The position numbers and the translations under genes are program-made. DNA of 64,000 bases from Fermentibacter sp963718745 [NCBI: Candidatus Fermentibacterota bacterium] (lineage in GTDB: Bacteria > Fermentibacterota > Fermentibacteria > Fermentibacterales), in assembly GCA_963718745.1 (NCBI GenBank), contig OY970370.1:930001-994000 (forward strand). The letters are read 5' to 3'. The notes below the pieces were generated by a model. That model did no database searches and was not told the origin of the DNA. It saw only the letters and a program-made list of their open reading frames with translations. Below are positions 33,197-40,594 of the stretch, piece after piece (within the stretch, counting starts at the first letter, position 1; each line of letters begins with the position of its first letter).

Positions 33197-33660
33197 GCTC
33201 CCTCCCTCCCGGCCTTTTCCGACGGAGAGTCGAGCATAAGGGTCACGGGTCCGTCGTTCACCAGCGAGACCTCCATCATCGCGCCGAAGACCCCGGTCTC
33301 CACCACCGGAACGAGAGCCCTCAGCCTCTCCACGAAGACATCGAAGACGGCGGAGGCCGTCGACGGGTCCTGAGCGCCGGCGAAGCCCGGTCTGCGGCCC
33401 CTGGAGCAGTCCGCGTGGAGCGTGAACTGGCTGACGGCCAGCACTCCGCCTCCGGTATCGAGTATCGAGCGGTTCATGTTCCCGGCGGAGTCGGGGAATA
33501 TCCTCAGGTTGACGAGCTTTGCAGCCATCCAGTCCAGATCCGCGGCTGTGTCGTTCCTGCCTATCCCTACGAGTGCGAGCAGCCCGGCGCCGATCGAGCC
33601 CGTGACAGTGCCGCCGACCGAGACGGAGGCGCGGCTGACCCTCTGGAGGAGGACCTTAAT
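33193..33660 (-). CDS. dtd: D-aminoacyl-tRNA deacylase, apparently starting at ATT
   Basis: Translated from position 33660 the protein reads (I)KVLLQRVSRASVSVGGTV, an almost exact match to the DTD N-terminus MKVLLQRVSRASV. It continues through LVNLRIFPDSAG, the active-site SQFTLHADC, KGRRPxF-like RGRRPGFAG and VNDGPVTLMLDS. The total of 155 residues is normal. No ATG, GTG or TTG exists in frame until ATG 33528, which would remove 44 residues including the first two beta-strands. The codon at the expected start is ATT, with GGAGG 6 nt before it and overlapping the upstream TAA. The enzyme frees tRNA from D-amino acids. Confidence 0.88.
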   Translation of the reverse strand: MKVLLQRVSRASVSVGGTVTGSIGAGLLALVGIGRNDTAADLDWMAAKLVNLRIFPDSAGNMNRSILDTGGGVLAVSQFTLHADCSRGRRPGFAGAQDPSTASAVFDVFVERLRALVPVVETGVFGAMMEVSLVNDGPVTLMLDSPSEKAGREGA

Positions 33661-34135
33661 CTCCGTCCTCCGCCGCGGCGGTCTCCGCCGGGGAGCCCGC
33701 CATGAAGGCCGGAACGGCCAGGACGAGACCGGCTATGCTGTCGAGGCCGATGGCCACCCCGGCCAGCCTGAGGGCCTCCCCGGTCCGCCGGACGCCTCTG
33801 CCGCGGAGCGCTCCGAGGACCGTCCCGGCAGCAAGCGCGGCCGGGCCGGCCCACCTGGCGGCAGCCGGGCCCGGGAAAGGGGTTAGCCCGAGCATCAGGC
33901 CGTCCACGGCGCTGACCAGCAGGACCGCGTAAGGCGCGAAGGTCTGCAGGCTCATGGAGCCTCCCGCGGGCCGGGGGAAGGCGGTGGACCAGATCAGGTA
34001 GAGGATGACGGTCGCCCCGGCTGTCTGGAACGAGGGATCCCGCCAGGGCAGGTCGAAGCTGACGAGCCCGGTGAGCCGGAGCGCGCCGAGGAGGACCGCG
34101 AATGCCACGAGCCTGAAGACTGCATTCCTCGACAC
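33656..34135 (-). CDS. Polytopic membrane protein of unknown function
   Basis: The 159-residue protein has four to five hydrophobic spans (AVFRLVAFAVLLGALRLTGLVSF, AGATVILYLIWSTAF, APYAVLLVSAVDGLMLGL, GPAALAAGTVLGAL, LDSIAGLVLAVPAFM) and short loops. I choose GTG 34135 behind GGAGG; a longer start would add Arg/Pro-rich residues. Its TAA overlaps the dtd ATT start, so it is translationally coupled to dtd. No family recognised. Confidence 0.68.
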   Translation of the reverse strand: MSRNAVFRLVAFAVLLGALRLTGLVSFDLPWRDPSFQTAGATVILYLIWSTAFPRPAGGSMSLQTFAPYAVLLVSAVDGLMLGLTPFPGPAAARWAGPAALAAGTVLGALRGRGVRRTGEALRLAGVAIGLDSIAGLVLAVPAFMAGSPAETAAAEDGD

Positions 34136-34239
34136 CTCGACACCTCCATGCGCTGTCCCCTCCGGGGTCCGGGCGGGACGGCCGTGACGGAAGACCGGTT
34201 CCCTCGCGGGCAACGCGGCTAATCTAGATCAGTCGGCGA

Positions 34240-36081
34240 TTATCTGACCAGGGCGAGCTTGAGGATCGCGACCCCGGCGCCCGTGTCGAACAGGGCGAAG
34301 TAGACTCCGCTGGCGACGGGTCGGCCGTCTTCCTGGCAGCCGTCCCACCAGATCGCCTCTCCATCGACGGGAGCCCGGTAGGAGCCGGCGGGGAGCGAGG
34401 TTCTCGAGACACCGGCGACCCTGGTCCCGCCGAGGTCGAGGATCGTGACCGAAACGTCGGCCTGCGAAGCGAGGTCGAACCCGAACCACACTCCGCCGGT
34501 GGAGGGGACGGGGAATGCGGAGGGCGGGAGCCCGGAGGATTCGCCGTCGACGTAGACGGTCACCTCCACCCCCGGCTCTTCCAGGGTTCCCGAAACAGGA
34601 AGGGGATTCCCGGAGCCCGTGCCCGTCAGGGTGAAGCCCCCGGTCACACCCGGGCAGTACGCGAACCAGCCTCCCGGACCGGATTCGAAGGCGTGAACCG
34701 AGCCGCCGATCGATAGGGATAGGGGGTAGCCGGGCAGGAGGTCTCCCGACTCGCTGCTCCTGACGCATCCGGAGACCGATCTGTACATGCAGGCGGAAGC
34801 GGCGTCCATGACCCCCCAGCCCAGCACGGGGCCGGGCTCCGATGCATGGGATGCGGACTGCCTTATCGCCTCCAGCGCCTCCGCCGTGCTCCACTCGGGG
34901 TGGGCCTCCAGCAGGAGGGCCGCGGCTCCGGCCACCATCGGGGTGGCGAAGGAGGTGCCGTCTCCGCCGGCATACCCCGTCTCCGCGTCCTGCGCCAGTA
35001 TCACGAAAACCGCCCTGGCGCAGACCTCGGGCTTTATCCTGCCGTCCCAGGTCGGCCCCCACGACGAGAAGGACGCCGGGTTCCCGAGGGCGTCCACCCC
35101 TCCGACCGCGAACACCGAGTCCCCGTCGGAGGGGGCTATCAGCGTTCCCTCGCCCGGGCCGAAATTGCCTATCGCGTTGACGACGGGCATGCCCCGGGAG
35201 GCGGCCATGTCGGCTGCGATCGTGGTGACCGCTGTGTTCCCGTCCATGTCCTCCCAGGTGTACCAGTCGATGTATCCGAGCGACGAGCTGACGAGCCCTG
35301 CGCCCTGCAGGTCGAGCCATTCGAGGCCCTCGACCCAGAAGTCCTCCTCGGCCGGGTACTCGCCGGAGGTGTCCTCCGTCTTCGCGAGAAGGAATGACGC
35401 CCCCCGCGCGGCTCCCGAATAGACCCCGGGCTGGTACCCTCCGAGGACGGAGAGGACTGCCGTACCATGGGCGGCCTGGGCCTCCGGGTCGCCCGGCTGC
35501 CATCCGACCTCGGGGTCGTCCATCAGGAAGTCGTACGATGCACTGACGTCCATGCCGTCGAAGGCGGCATGGGAAAGGTTGAAGCCCGTGTCCATGATGC
35601 CCACCGTCACCCCGGAGCCTGTCCAGCCCCTTTCGATGAGGGTCAGGACGCCGACCTGCTCGAGCTGCCCCACCGACATGTCGTTGGAGGGGACGGGACG
35701 GAGGTCGGGCGGCACGAGAACGCCTCCGGCCACGGGCCTGATCTCCGAGACGAAGGGAAGATCCAAAAGCGCCGCGGCCTCCAGGGGCGAGGCGTTCACG
35801 CTGACTGCGTTCAGATAACGGGATGCGGTCCGGGTGCCGCTGCGGCCGAGCGCCGCCTCCACGGCACCGACGTAGCCCTCCCAGGGCTCGAGGTCCAGGG
35901 AGTCGGCGCCTCCGGCTATCCCGGCGTCGATCCTGCGGGAGAGGCTGCCCGTATCCAGAGAATCGGCGAAGGCCTCGACCCTGGCTGCGGCGTCGGGTCC
36001 GCGGTCACGGAAGAATACCCACCATGCGCCCGGAGCAGGGTCCGGAACGGAGCAGAGTGCTGCCAGGAGTAGCGCGAACAA
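34240..36081 (-). CDS. Secreted subtilisin-family (S8) serine protease with FlgD-like C-terminal tail
   Basis: The 613-residue protein has a signal peptide and an inhibitor-like propeptide. An S8 catalytic domain follows with Asp164 (GIMDTGFN), His205 (AAHGTAVLS), oxyanion Asn306 (NAIGNFGP) and Ser377 (GGDGTSFATPMVAGAAALL). After about 430 come beta-sandwich segments. The tail DVSVTILDLGGTRVAG...AIWWDGCQEDGRPVASGVYFALF has the FlgD/T9SS-type layout used for sorting or anchoring in FCB bacteria. The start is TTG 36081, the only start after an in-frame stop; the ribosome site is weak. Confidence 0.88.
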   Translation of the reverse strand: MFALLLAALCSVPDPAPGAWWVFFRDRGPDAAARVEAFADSLDTGSLSRRIDAGIAGGADSLDLEPWEGYVGAVEAALGRSGTRTASRYLNAVSVNASPLEAAALLDLPFVSEIRPVAGGVLVPPDLRPVPSNDMSVGQLEQVGVLTLIERGWTGSGVTVGIMDTGFNLSHAAFDGMDVSASYDFLMDDPEVGWQPGDPEAQAAHGTAVLSVLGGYQPGVYSGAARGASFLLAKTEDTSGEYPAEEDFWVEGLEWLDLQGAGLVSSSLGYIDWYTWEDMDGNTAVTTIAADMAASRGMPVVNAIGNFGPGEGTLIAPSDGDSVFAVGGVDALGNPASFSSWGPTWDGRIKPEVCARAVFVILAQDAETGYAGGDGTSFATPMVAGAAALLLEAHPEWSTAEALEAIRQSASHASEPGPVLGWGVMDAASACMYRSVSGCVRSSESGDLLPGYPLSLSIGGSVHAFESGPGGWFAYCPGVTGGFTLTGTGSGNPLPVSGTLEEPGVEVTVYVDGESSGLPPSAFPVPSTGGVWFGFDLASQADVSVTILDLGGTRVAGVSRTSLPAGSYRAPVDGEAIWWDGCQEDGRPVASGVYFALFDTGAGVAILKLALVR

Positions 36082-36099
36082 GAGCGGCGGCTGCGAGCG

Positions 36100-36654
36100 C
36101 TAGGTGTCCGACTCGTCGTACCAGAGGTAGATGTAGTACTCCCCGGTCGAGTCCGGCCTGCAGACGAAGCGCGCGGTACCCGTCGCGCGGAAGCCGCCTT
36201 CGCCTATGTAGACCTTGAGGTCGAAAGTGCGGTTGAGTTCTCTGATAAGCGTGTCCGGGGATCCCGACCACGGATAGCCTTCCAGCGGCGTGCCGTTGAA
36301 CGTTAGTTCGATCGTATCCACGCTGTCGAACATGAACTCGGTGAACTGCTCCTCGAGGTCCCTTCCCCAGAACTGGTCCTCGATACCGTCGCCGTCGTAG
36401 TCCGCCCAGTCCACCTGGAGGAGGTGGAACTCGAAGTCCGACCTGAAGCAGTCCATGTACTTGTCGAGGTCCCGGGCTATGTAGGAGTACTGGAGGTTGG
36501 CGACGACCTTCCATGCGCTGTCGCAGTATTCGTAGTATTCGCTCTCGACGGGGTCGGTCTTCTCTACACCGAAGGGGTTCCAGCAGCCCTGGACGCCCAC
36601 GGCGAGAGCAGCGATCGCGCACGTTACGACTATCTTGCGATTGAACGAGAACAT
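36100..36654 (-). CDS. Predicted lipoprotein with NTF2-like domain
   Basis: The 184-residue protein has a signal ending AALAVGVQGCW, a plausible lipobox. The mature part starts with paired Tyr/Glu-rich helices (EYYEYCDSAWKVVANLQYSYIARDLDKYMDCFRSDFEFHLL) and continues with a curved beta-sheet pattern ending EYYIYLWYDES, consistent with a SnoaL/NTF2-like fold. An aspartate-rich stretch YDGDGIEDQ might bind calcium. It lies upstream of the S8 protease, 19 bp apart, and may be co-transcribed. Confidence 0.68.
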   Translation of the reverse strand: MFSFNRKIVVTCAIAALAVGVQGCWNPFGVEKTDPVESEYYEYCDSAWKVVANLQYSYIARDLDKYMDCFRSDFEFHLLQVDWADYDGDGIEDQFWGRDLEEQFTEFMFDSVDTIELTFNGTPLEGYPWSGSPDTLIRELNRTFDLKVYIGEGGFRATGTARFVCRPDSTGEYYIYLWYDESDT

Positions 36655-36707
36655 AGCCCTCCCTCGATCCTGTGCGGTCTCCGGTGAGATGCCTCACCCT
36701 GAACAAC

Positions 36708-36736
36708 ATAATCGTCGTGCTCCCGGTTCCTGTCAA
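36708..36736 (-). promoter_or_regulatory. Promoter of the NTF2-like lipoprotein/S8 protease pair
   Basis: A consensus -35 TTGACA (36736-36731), 17 bp of spacer and GATTAT (36713-36708) stand 54 bp before the lipoprotein ATG. Direct repeats lie immediately upstream of the -35 box. Confidence 0.6.
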
Positions 36737-36739
36737 GCC

Positions 36740-36780
36740 GGGACCGGTCGTTGGCGGGACCGGTCGTTGACGGGACCGTC
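36740..36780. repeat. 16-bp direct repeats with palindromic core between divergent genes
   Basis: GGGACCGGTCGTTGRC occurs twice head to tail (36740-36755, 36756-36771), followed by a partial third copy GGGACCGTC (36772-36780). Each full unit holds the palindrome GACCGGTC. The array lies between the -35 box of the leftward promoter and the rightward PEGA/TonB-type gene, where an operator for both would be expected. Confidence 0.7.
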
Positions 36781-36812
36781 CTACTTAATCATGCTAATCG
36801 AGGATAAAAAGC

Positions 36813-38015
36813 ATGATGGGTATAAGCCTCCTCCTCCTGTCGGTGTCGCTCGTCCGGGGAACCGTCGACGAGGCGATATCCCTTTACGACAACGGCGACA
36901 TCCCCGGCGCGATCGACGAGCTCGAAGTCCTCGTCAGCCGTTCGGACCTCTCGTTCGACGAGCGCCTGCGCGCATGGGACAGGCTCGGTTCCGCATACTT
37001 CGCCATGGGCCGCGCGGGAGACGCCGGCGAAGCCTACCTCGAGCTCCTGAAGCTCGACGTCCACTACGACCTCTCCCCCAGGGCCAACCCGAGGCTGCGC
37101 GAGCTGCTCGGCAGGGTGCGCACCGAGAACATGGCCTCCGCGGAGGTCGCGAGCTTCCCGGAGGGCGCCCTCATAACGCTGGACGACCAGCTGATGGGGG
37201 TCACCCCCATCACCCTCGACGGCCTCGTGGACGGTGAGGAGTACGAGATCTCCGTGTATTCGAACGGGTTCTCGGACGAGACGGTGATCCTCACCGCGCA
37301 GGCCGGGCAGACACACCGGCTCTCGGTGTCCCTCATCCCCTCGTTCGTCGACCTGGCCATGCAGACCGGGGCCGACACCCTCGCGCAGGGTTCCTCAGGC
37401 CAGGCGGACCTCGCCTCCATCCTGGGAACGGGTCCGGACTCTCCCGGCAGCACCCAGGGGACCCCCGCCTCGACGGCCGACCTGGTCAACATCCTCACGT
37501 CCGGAGGCGGGTTCGACATGGCCGCCCTGGCGGGCTCCGGCGCGCTGAGCAGCCAGAGGGCCTCGACCGGCATCGCCGGGGCGGAGAGGTTCGACGGCAT
37601 CCAGCTGGTCTCGGGGACCGACATCCAGGCACTCTCCGCGGGCGACCCCGGATCGACCATGGTCTTCTCCGGTACGCAGACCGCATCGGGCGACGAGACC
37701 GCTCCGTCGCAGGCTTCGGGCAGCTCCCGGACCGGCGAGGAGATCATGGAGGTCCTCAACGAGAAGCGCACCGCCGTCTCGTACATCTACAACAAGCATC
37801 TGCGGAGCGACCCGATGCTCATGGGCACCGTCGTGATCGAGATGGTCATCGAGCCGAGCGGCAGGGTCTCGGGCGTGAGCATCCTGGGTTCGAACACGTA
37901 CAACCCGGCATTCGAGCTGGAGCTTGCCCGCACCATAGAGACCTGGAGATTCGGGGCCGTGGACGAGAACGAGGAGCCCCTGGTCGTCCAGTATCCGTTC
38001 AACTTCTCCCAGTAA
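36813..38015 (+). CDS. TPR-PEGA protein with AgmX/TonB-type C-terminal domain
   Basis: The 400-residue protein has a short signal. Two TPR-like units follow (DEAISLYDNGDIPGAIDELEVLV, RAWDRLGSAYFAMGRAGDAGEAYLEL), then a PEGA domain at about 108-175 (ASFPEGALITLDDQLMGVTPITLDGLVDGEEYEISVYSNGF). A low-complexity Gly/Ser/Thr linker leads to a C-terminal AgmX/PglI-TonB-like domain (SYIYNKHLRSDPMLMGTVVIEMVIEPSGRVSGVSI..FELELARTIETWRFG). Such proteins sit in the periplasm and are linked to gliding or adventurous-motility complexes and envelope transport. ATG 36813 follows GAGGA. It is convergent with the GH18 gene. Confidence 0.78.
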   Translation: MMGISLLLLSVSLVRGTVDEAISLYDNGDIPGAIDELEVLVSRSDLSFDERLRAWDRLGSAYFAMGRAGDAGEAYLELLKLDVHYDLSPRANPRLRELLGRVRTENMASAEVASFPEGALITLDDQLMGVTPITLDGLVDGEEYEISVYSNGFSDETVILTAQAGQTHRLSVSLIPSFVDLAMQTGADTLAQGSSGQADLASILGTGPDSPGSTQGTPASTADLVNILTSGGGFDMAALAGSGALSSQRASTGIAGAERFDGIQLVSGTDIQALSAGDPGSTMVFSGTQTASGDETAPSQASGSSRTGEEIMEVLNEKRTAVSYIYNKHLRSDPMLMGTVVIEMVIEPSGRVSGVSILGSNTYNPAFELELARTIETWRFGAVDENEEPLVVQYPFNFSQ

Positions 38016-38027
38016 ATCCCAACTTTT

Positions 38028-39869
38028 TCAGCGCAGCAGGACCAGGGAGAGCACCCCCGGCAGGGCGCGGCCGTCCGAGAGCAGGACGGCGCGGTAGATG
38101 CCGGTCGGTGCGGTCTCTTCCTCGGGCCACCACGTCAGCGAGGACTGCCCGGGCGGCAGGTCCCTCTCGAACACGACCCTTCCGGCGCAGTCCACGACCA
38201 GCAGCCGGGCGTCCCCCTGCGACGCCCGCGCGCCTATCGCGAAACCGGGTGCCGGATTCGCCCCGGTGAGGAAGAGATGCCCTCCGGCCGGATCCTCCGG
38301 GACGGTGCCGCCCTGAGGGGTGAACCGGACGGCGTCGAAGCCGATCCTGTCGCCCGCGGAGCCCGTGCAGTCCCCCAGGATGACCGAGAGCCCGCCCGAA
38401 GCCTGATATGGGCCGCCCAGGGAGATCCACTGCCCCTGGAAGACCGACTGGTCGACCACCACGGTGTCGACCAGTCCGCCATGCTCGATGCGGTAGGAGG
38501 CACTGGCGCCCGAGCCTTCGGGCACCCAGGCGTCGAGGGTCCCGGTCGCGCTCGAATCGGGAAGGTCGAAGAGCCACTCGGCCCAGTTCTGGTCCGGTCC
38601 GGACTGGACGGAGTAGGTATAGAAATGGCTGTAGAACTGGCCCGTGCCGCTGTAGTGCCAGCCGCCCGCAGGGCCGTGGAGGGTGAACGCCGCCTCCAGG
38701 TTGTCGGTGATGAAGTCGGGCTGCAAGGGGTTGCAGAACCAGTCCTCGATGCAGTCCCAGAGTTCGGGTCTCGACCCGTCGTAGCCCAGCGCCCAGATGC
38801 CGGCGCCCTGGAGGCCGGAGCCCAGGATGAGCCCGAACTTCAGCCCGATGGACTCCTCGTCGTCGTACCAGCCCTGGTTCCATCCGGTCTCGAGGTATCC
38901 GTACCAGGGAGTCAGGGACTCGTCGTCCCAGAGGCGTCCGTACGTCTCCGCCCTCGAGGCGAGGGTCGAGTAGATGAGCGTCGAGCACGAGCCCGTCGCG
39001 GCCGAATGCGGGCTGCCGTCCTCCGTCTCCCACTCGAAACCGTACCAGGGCAGGCCGATCACGAGCTTCTCGTGGACCTCCGGAGCGTAGATGACATAGT
39101 CGCCGATGGTCCACGCCATGTTCGACGGAGACTCGGGTCCGGAACCCCATCCGGTGAGAGGGCAGCAGGGACCGGCCTCCTCCGACCACGAGCCGTGGAA
39201 GGGGTAGCACATCATGAACAGCGCGTCGCATTCCGCGGCCAGGAGGTCGTAGTCGAAGGCTCCGGACCAATCCACCGCGGGTGTGCAGATGGATAGATGG
39301 CTGCCCGGGTACACCTGCTCCATGGCCGCCCGGAGGTCCTGGACGAACGAGACGAGCGTGTCGGCGTCCGCTGCGTAGACCCCTTCGAAGTCCAGGCAGA
39401 TGCCGTCCACATCAGTGTCCTCCAGCACATCCGAGAGGGTTGCGAGCGCCGTGGACCTGCCCGTGGTAAGGATGGAATGGATGCCCGACCCGGAGAAGCA
39501 GGTCACGGTCACGACAGCCCTGCCTCCGGCCGCGTGCACCCCGTCGACCGGAGCCTGAAAGGCGGAAGGGAATCCGTGCCATGAGGTTATGCCTCCGGCC
39601 GGACCCATCTCGATCGAGAAGCAGGCCAGTACCGATATGAGGTCGTATCTGAGCGTCGAAGCGCCGATCCAGTAGGGCAGGAAGCCGAAGACAACCGGAC
39701 CGGGAGTCCTGCCGGCGTCCACGCCGGTCACGGGCAGCGCTCCAGCCGGGTCGGACCTCCCGTGCGAATCCATCTCGTGGAACTGCGGCAACCCCTGGAG
39801 AGCCCGCGGCGTCGAGCCGTCTCCCGGCCCGATGCCGAGCAGCATCACGGCCAGGACGGCCGGGATCAC
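38028..39869 (-). CDS. Secreted GH18-family glycosidase-like protein with FlgD-like tail
   Basis: The 613-residue protein has a signal peptide and a GH18 barrel: VVFGFLPYWIG at the start, and the catalytic DVDGICLDFEGVY (DxxDxDxE type, glutamate as acid) near residue 180. It goes on with HLSICTPAVDWSGAFDYDLLAAECDALFMMCYPF and VIGLPWYGFEWE. A golvesin/CBM-like beta domain follows (FYTYSVQSGPDQNWAEWLFDLPDSSATGTLDAWVPEG). The last 80 residues are a FlgD/T9SS-type sorting tail (LLVVDCAGRVVFERDLPPGQSSLTW..TGIYRAVLL). The start is GTG 39869. Substrate unknown: chitin, peptidoglycan or another N-acetyl glycan. Confidence 0.82.
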   Translation of the reverse strand: MIPAVLAVMLLGIGPGDGSTPRALQGLPQFHEMDSHGRSDPAGALPVTGVDAGRTPGPVVFGFLPYWIGASTLRYDLISVLACFSIEMGPAGGITSWHGFPSAFQAPVDGVHAAGGRAVVTVTCFSGSGIHSILTTGRSTALATLSDVLEDTDVDGICLDFEGVYAADADTLVSFVQDLRAAMEQVYPGSHLSICTPAVDWSGAFDYDLLAAECDALFMMCYPFHGSWSEEAGPCCPLTGWGSGPESPSNMAWTIGDYVIYAPEVHEKLVIGLPWYGFEWETEDGSPHSAATGSCSTLIYSTLASRAETYGRLWDDESLTPWYGYLETGWNQGWYDDEESIGLKFGLILGSGLQGAGIWALGYDGSRPELWDCIEDWFCNPLQPDFITDNLEAAFTLHGPAGGWHYSGTGQFYSHFYTYSVQSGPDQNWAEWLFDLPDSSATGTLDAWVPEGSGASASYRIEHGGLVDTVVVDQSVFQGQWISLGGPYQASGGLSVILGDCTGSAGDRIGFDAVRFTPQGGTVPEDPAGGHLFLTGANPAPGFAIGARASQGDARLLVVDCAGRVVFERDLPPGQSSLTWWPEEETAPTGIYRAVLLSDGRALPGVLSLVLLR

Positions 39870-39870
39870 G

Positions 39871-40440
39871 TCAATCCTCCGGCGGACCTGCCTGGTCCGG
39901 TGTCCTGGTGAGGTAGAAGACGCTCAGGCAGTGCATGGTCAGGGGACCTTCGCCCCCCGCGGTGCCGTGTCGCATCACCAGGTCCCTGAGCTCGGTGCTC
40001 AGAGCCCGGGCCTGCTCCTCCGTGAGCTTCGTCTCGATCACGCTGGAAACGGACTTGGCGATGAGTTCCGAGTCGAGCGTGCCGTCCGACATGTGCCGCC
40101 TGATGTCCAGGACGGTCGAGTCGAACTGGGAGGATACGGTGCCGAGGAACGCCTCCCTGCCTGCTTCGCCTCTCTGGAAGATGAGCGGATTGATCCTGTA
40201 GAAGTGTGCGGCCTGGATGTAGTACTTCTCGACCAGGTTGCCCTTCACCCGGGTTTCATGGATCTCGAGGATTCCGACCCTCTCCATCTCGGTGATGTGG
40301 TAGTAGAGCCTGTTGGGCTTCTCCGACATCAGCTTCGAGAGCTGGGTCGTGGTCATCGGCCTGCCGTCCATGACCCGGAGAATCTCCACCCTGACAGGCA
40401 TGGCGAGAGCCTTGACCTGCTCGAGATCATCGAGATACAT
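39871..40440 (-). CDS. ArsR-like winged-helix regulator
   Basis: The 189-residue protein starts MYLDDLEQVKALAMPVRVEILRVMDGRPMTTTQLSKLMSEKPNRLYYHITEMERVGILEIHETR, a winged helix of the ArsR/HTH_20 type with a recognition helix around PNRLYYHITEM. A C-terminal helical domain follows with ETKLTEEQARALSTELRDLV. No metal-binding cysteine pair is present. ATG 40440 follows AAGGAG. It is divergent from the M16C peptidase and precedes the GH18 gene by 1 bp, so both of these are plausible targets. Confidence 0.8.
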   Translation of the reverse strand: MYLDDLEQVKALAMPVRVEILRVMDGRPMTTTQLSKLMSEKPNRLYYHITEMERVGILEIHETRVKGNLVEKYYIQAAHFYRINPLIFQRGEAGREAFLGTVSSQFDSTVLDIRRHMSDGTLDSELIAKSVSSVIETKLTEEQARALSTELRDLVMRHGTAGGEGPLTMHCLSVFYLTRTPDQAGPPED

Positions 40441-40497
40441 GATCTCCTTCAATCGACCCCCCCTGAACGCTCGAATAAATTTGCCCGACCCCGTGAA

Positions 40498-40526
40498 ACT
40501 AGAATCGATGCCCCTCCCCGCGTCAA
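40498..40526 (-). promoter_or_regulatory. Promoter of the winged-helix regulator
   Basis: TTGACG (40526-40521), a 17-bp spacer and TCTAGT (40503-40498) lie in the 154-bp gap between the regulator and the divergent M16C gene, 58 bp before the regulator ATG. Confidence 0.55.
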
Positions 40527-40594
40527 GGACTGACCGGGTTCCGCCCTTTTCGGTATCGTTGCCACCTGTTCGCGAATCCCAGCGGAGGTGCCTC

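Noticed and set aside
36766-36798. Rightward promoter TTGACG...GCTAAT for the PEGA/TonB-type gene
   Set aside because: The spacing is 20 bp and no better -10 box is found at 16-18 bp, so I did not list it.
40313-40594. N-terminal extension of the M16C peptidase
   Set aside because: The extended frame would run through the promoter and the start of the divergent winged-helix gene; TTG 40595 has a perfect ribosome site and gives the normal PreP N-terminus.
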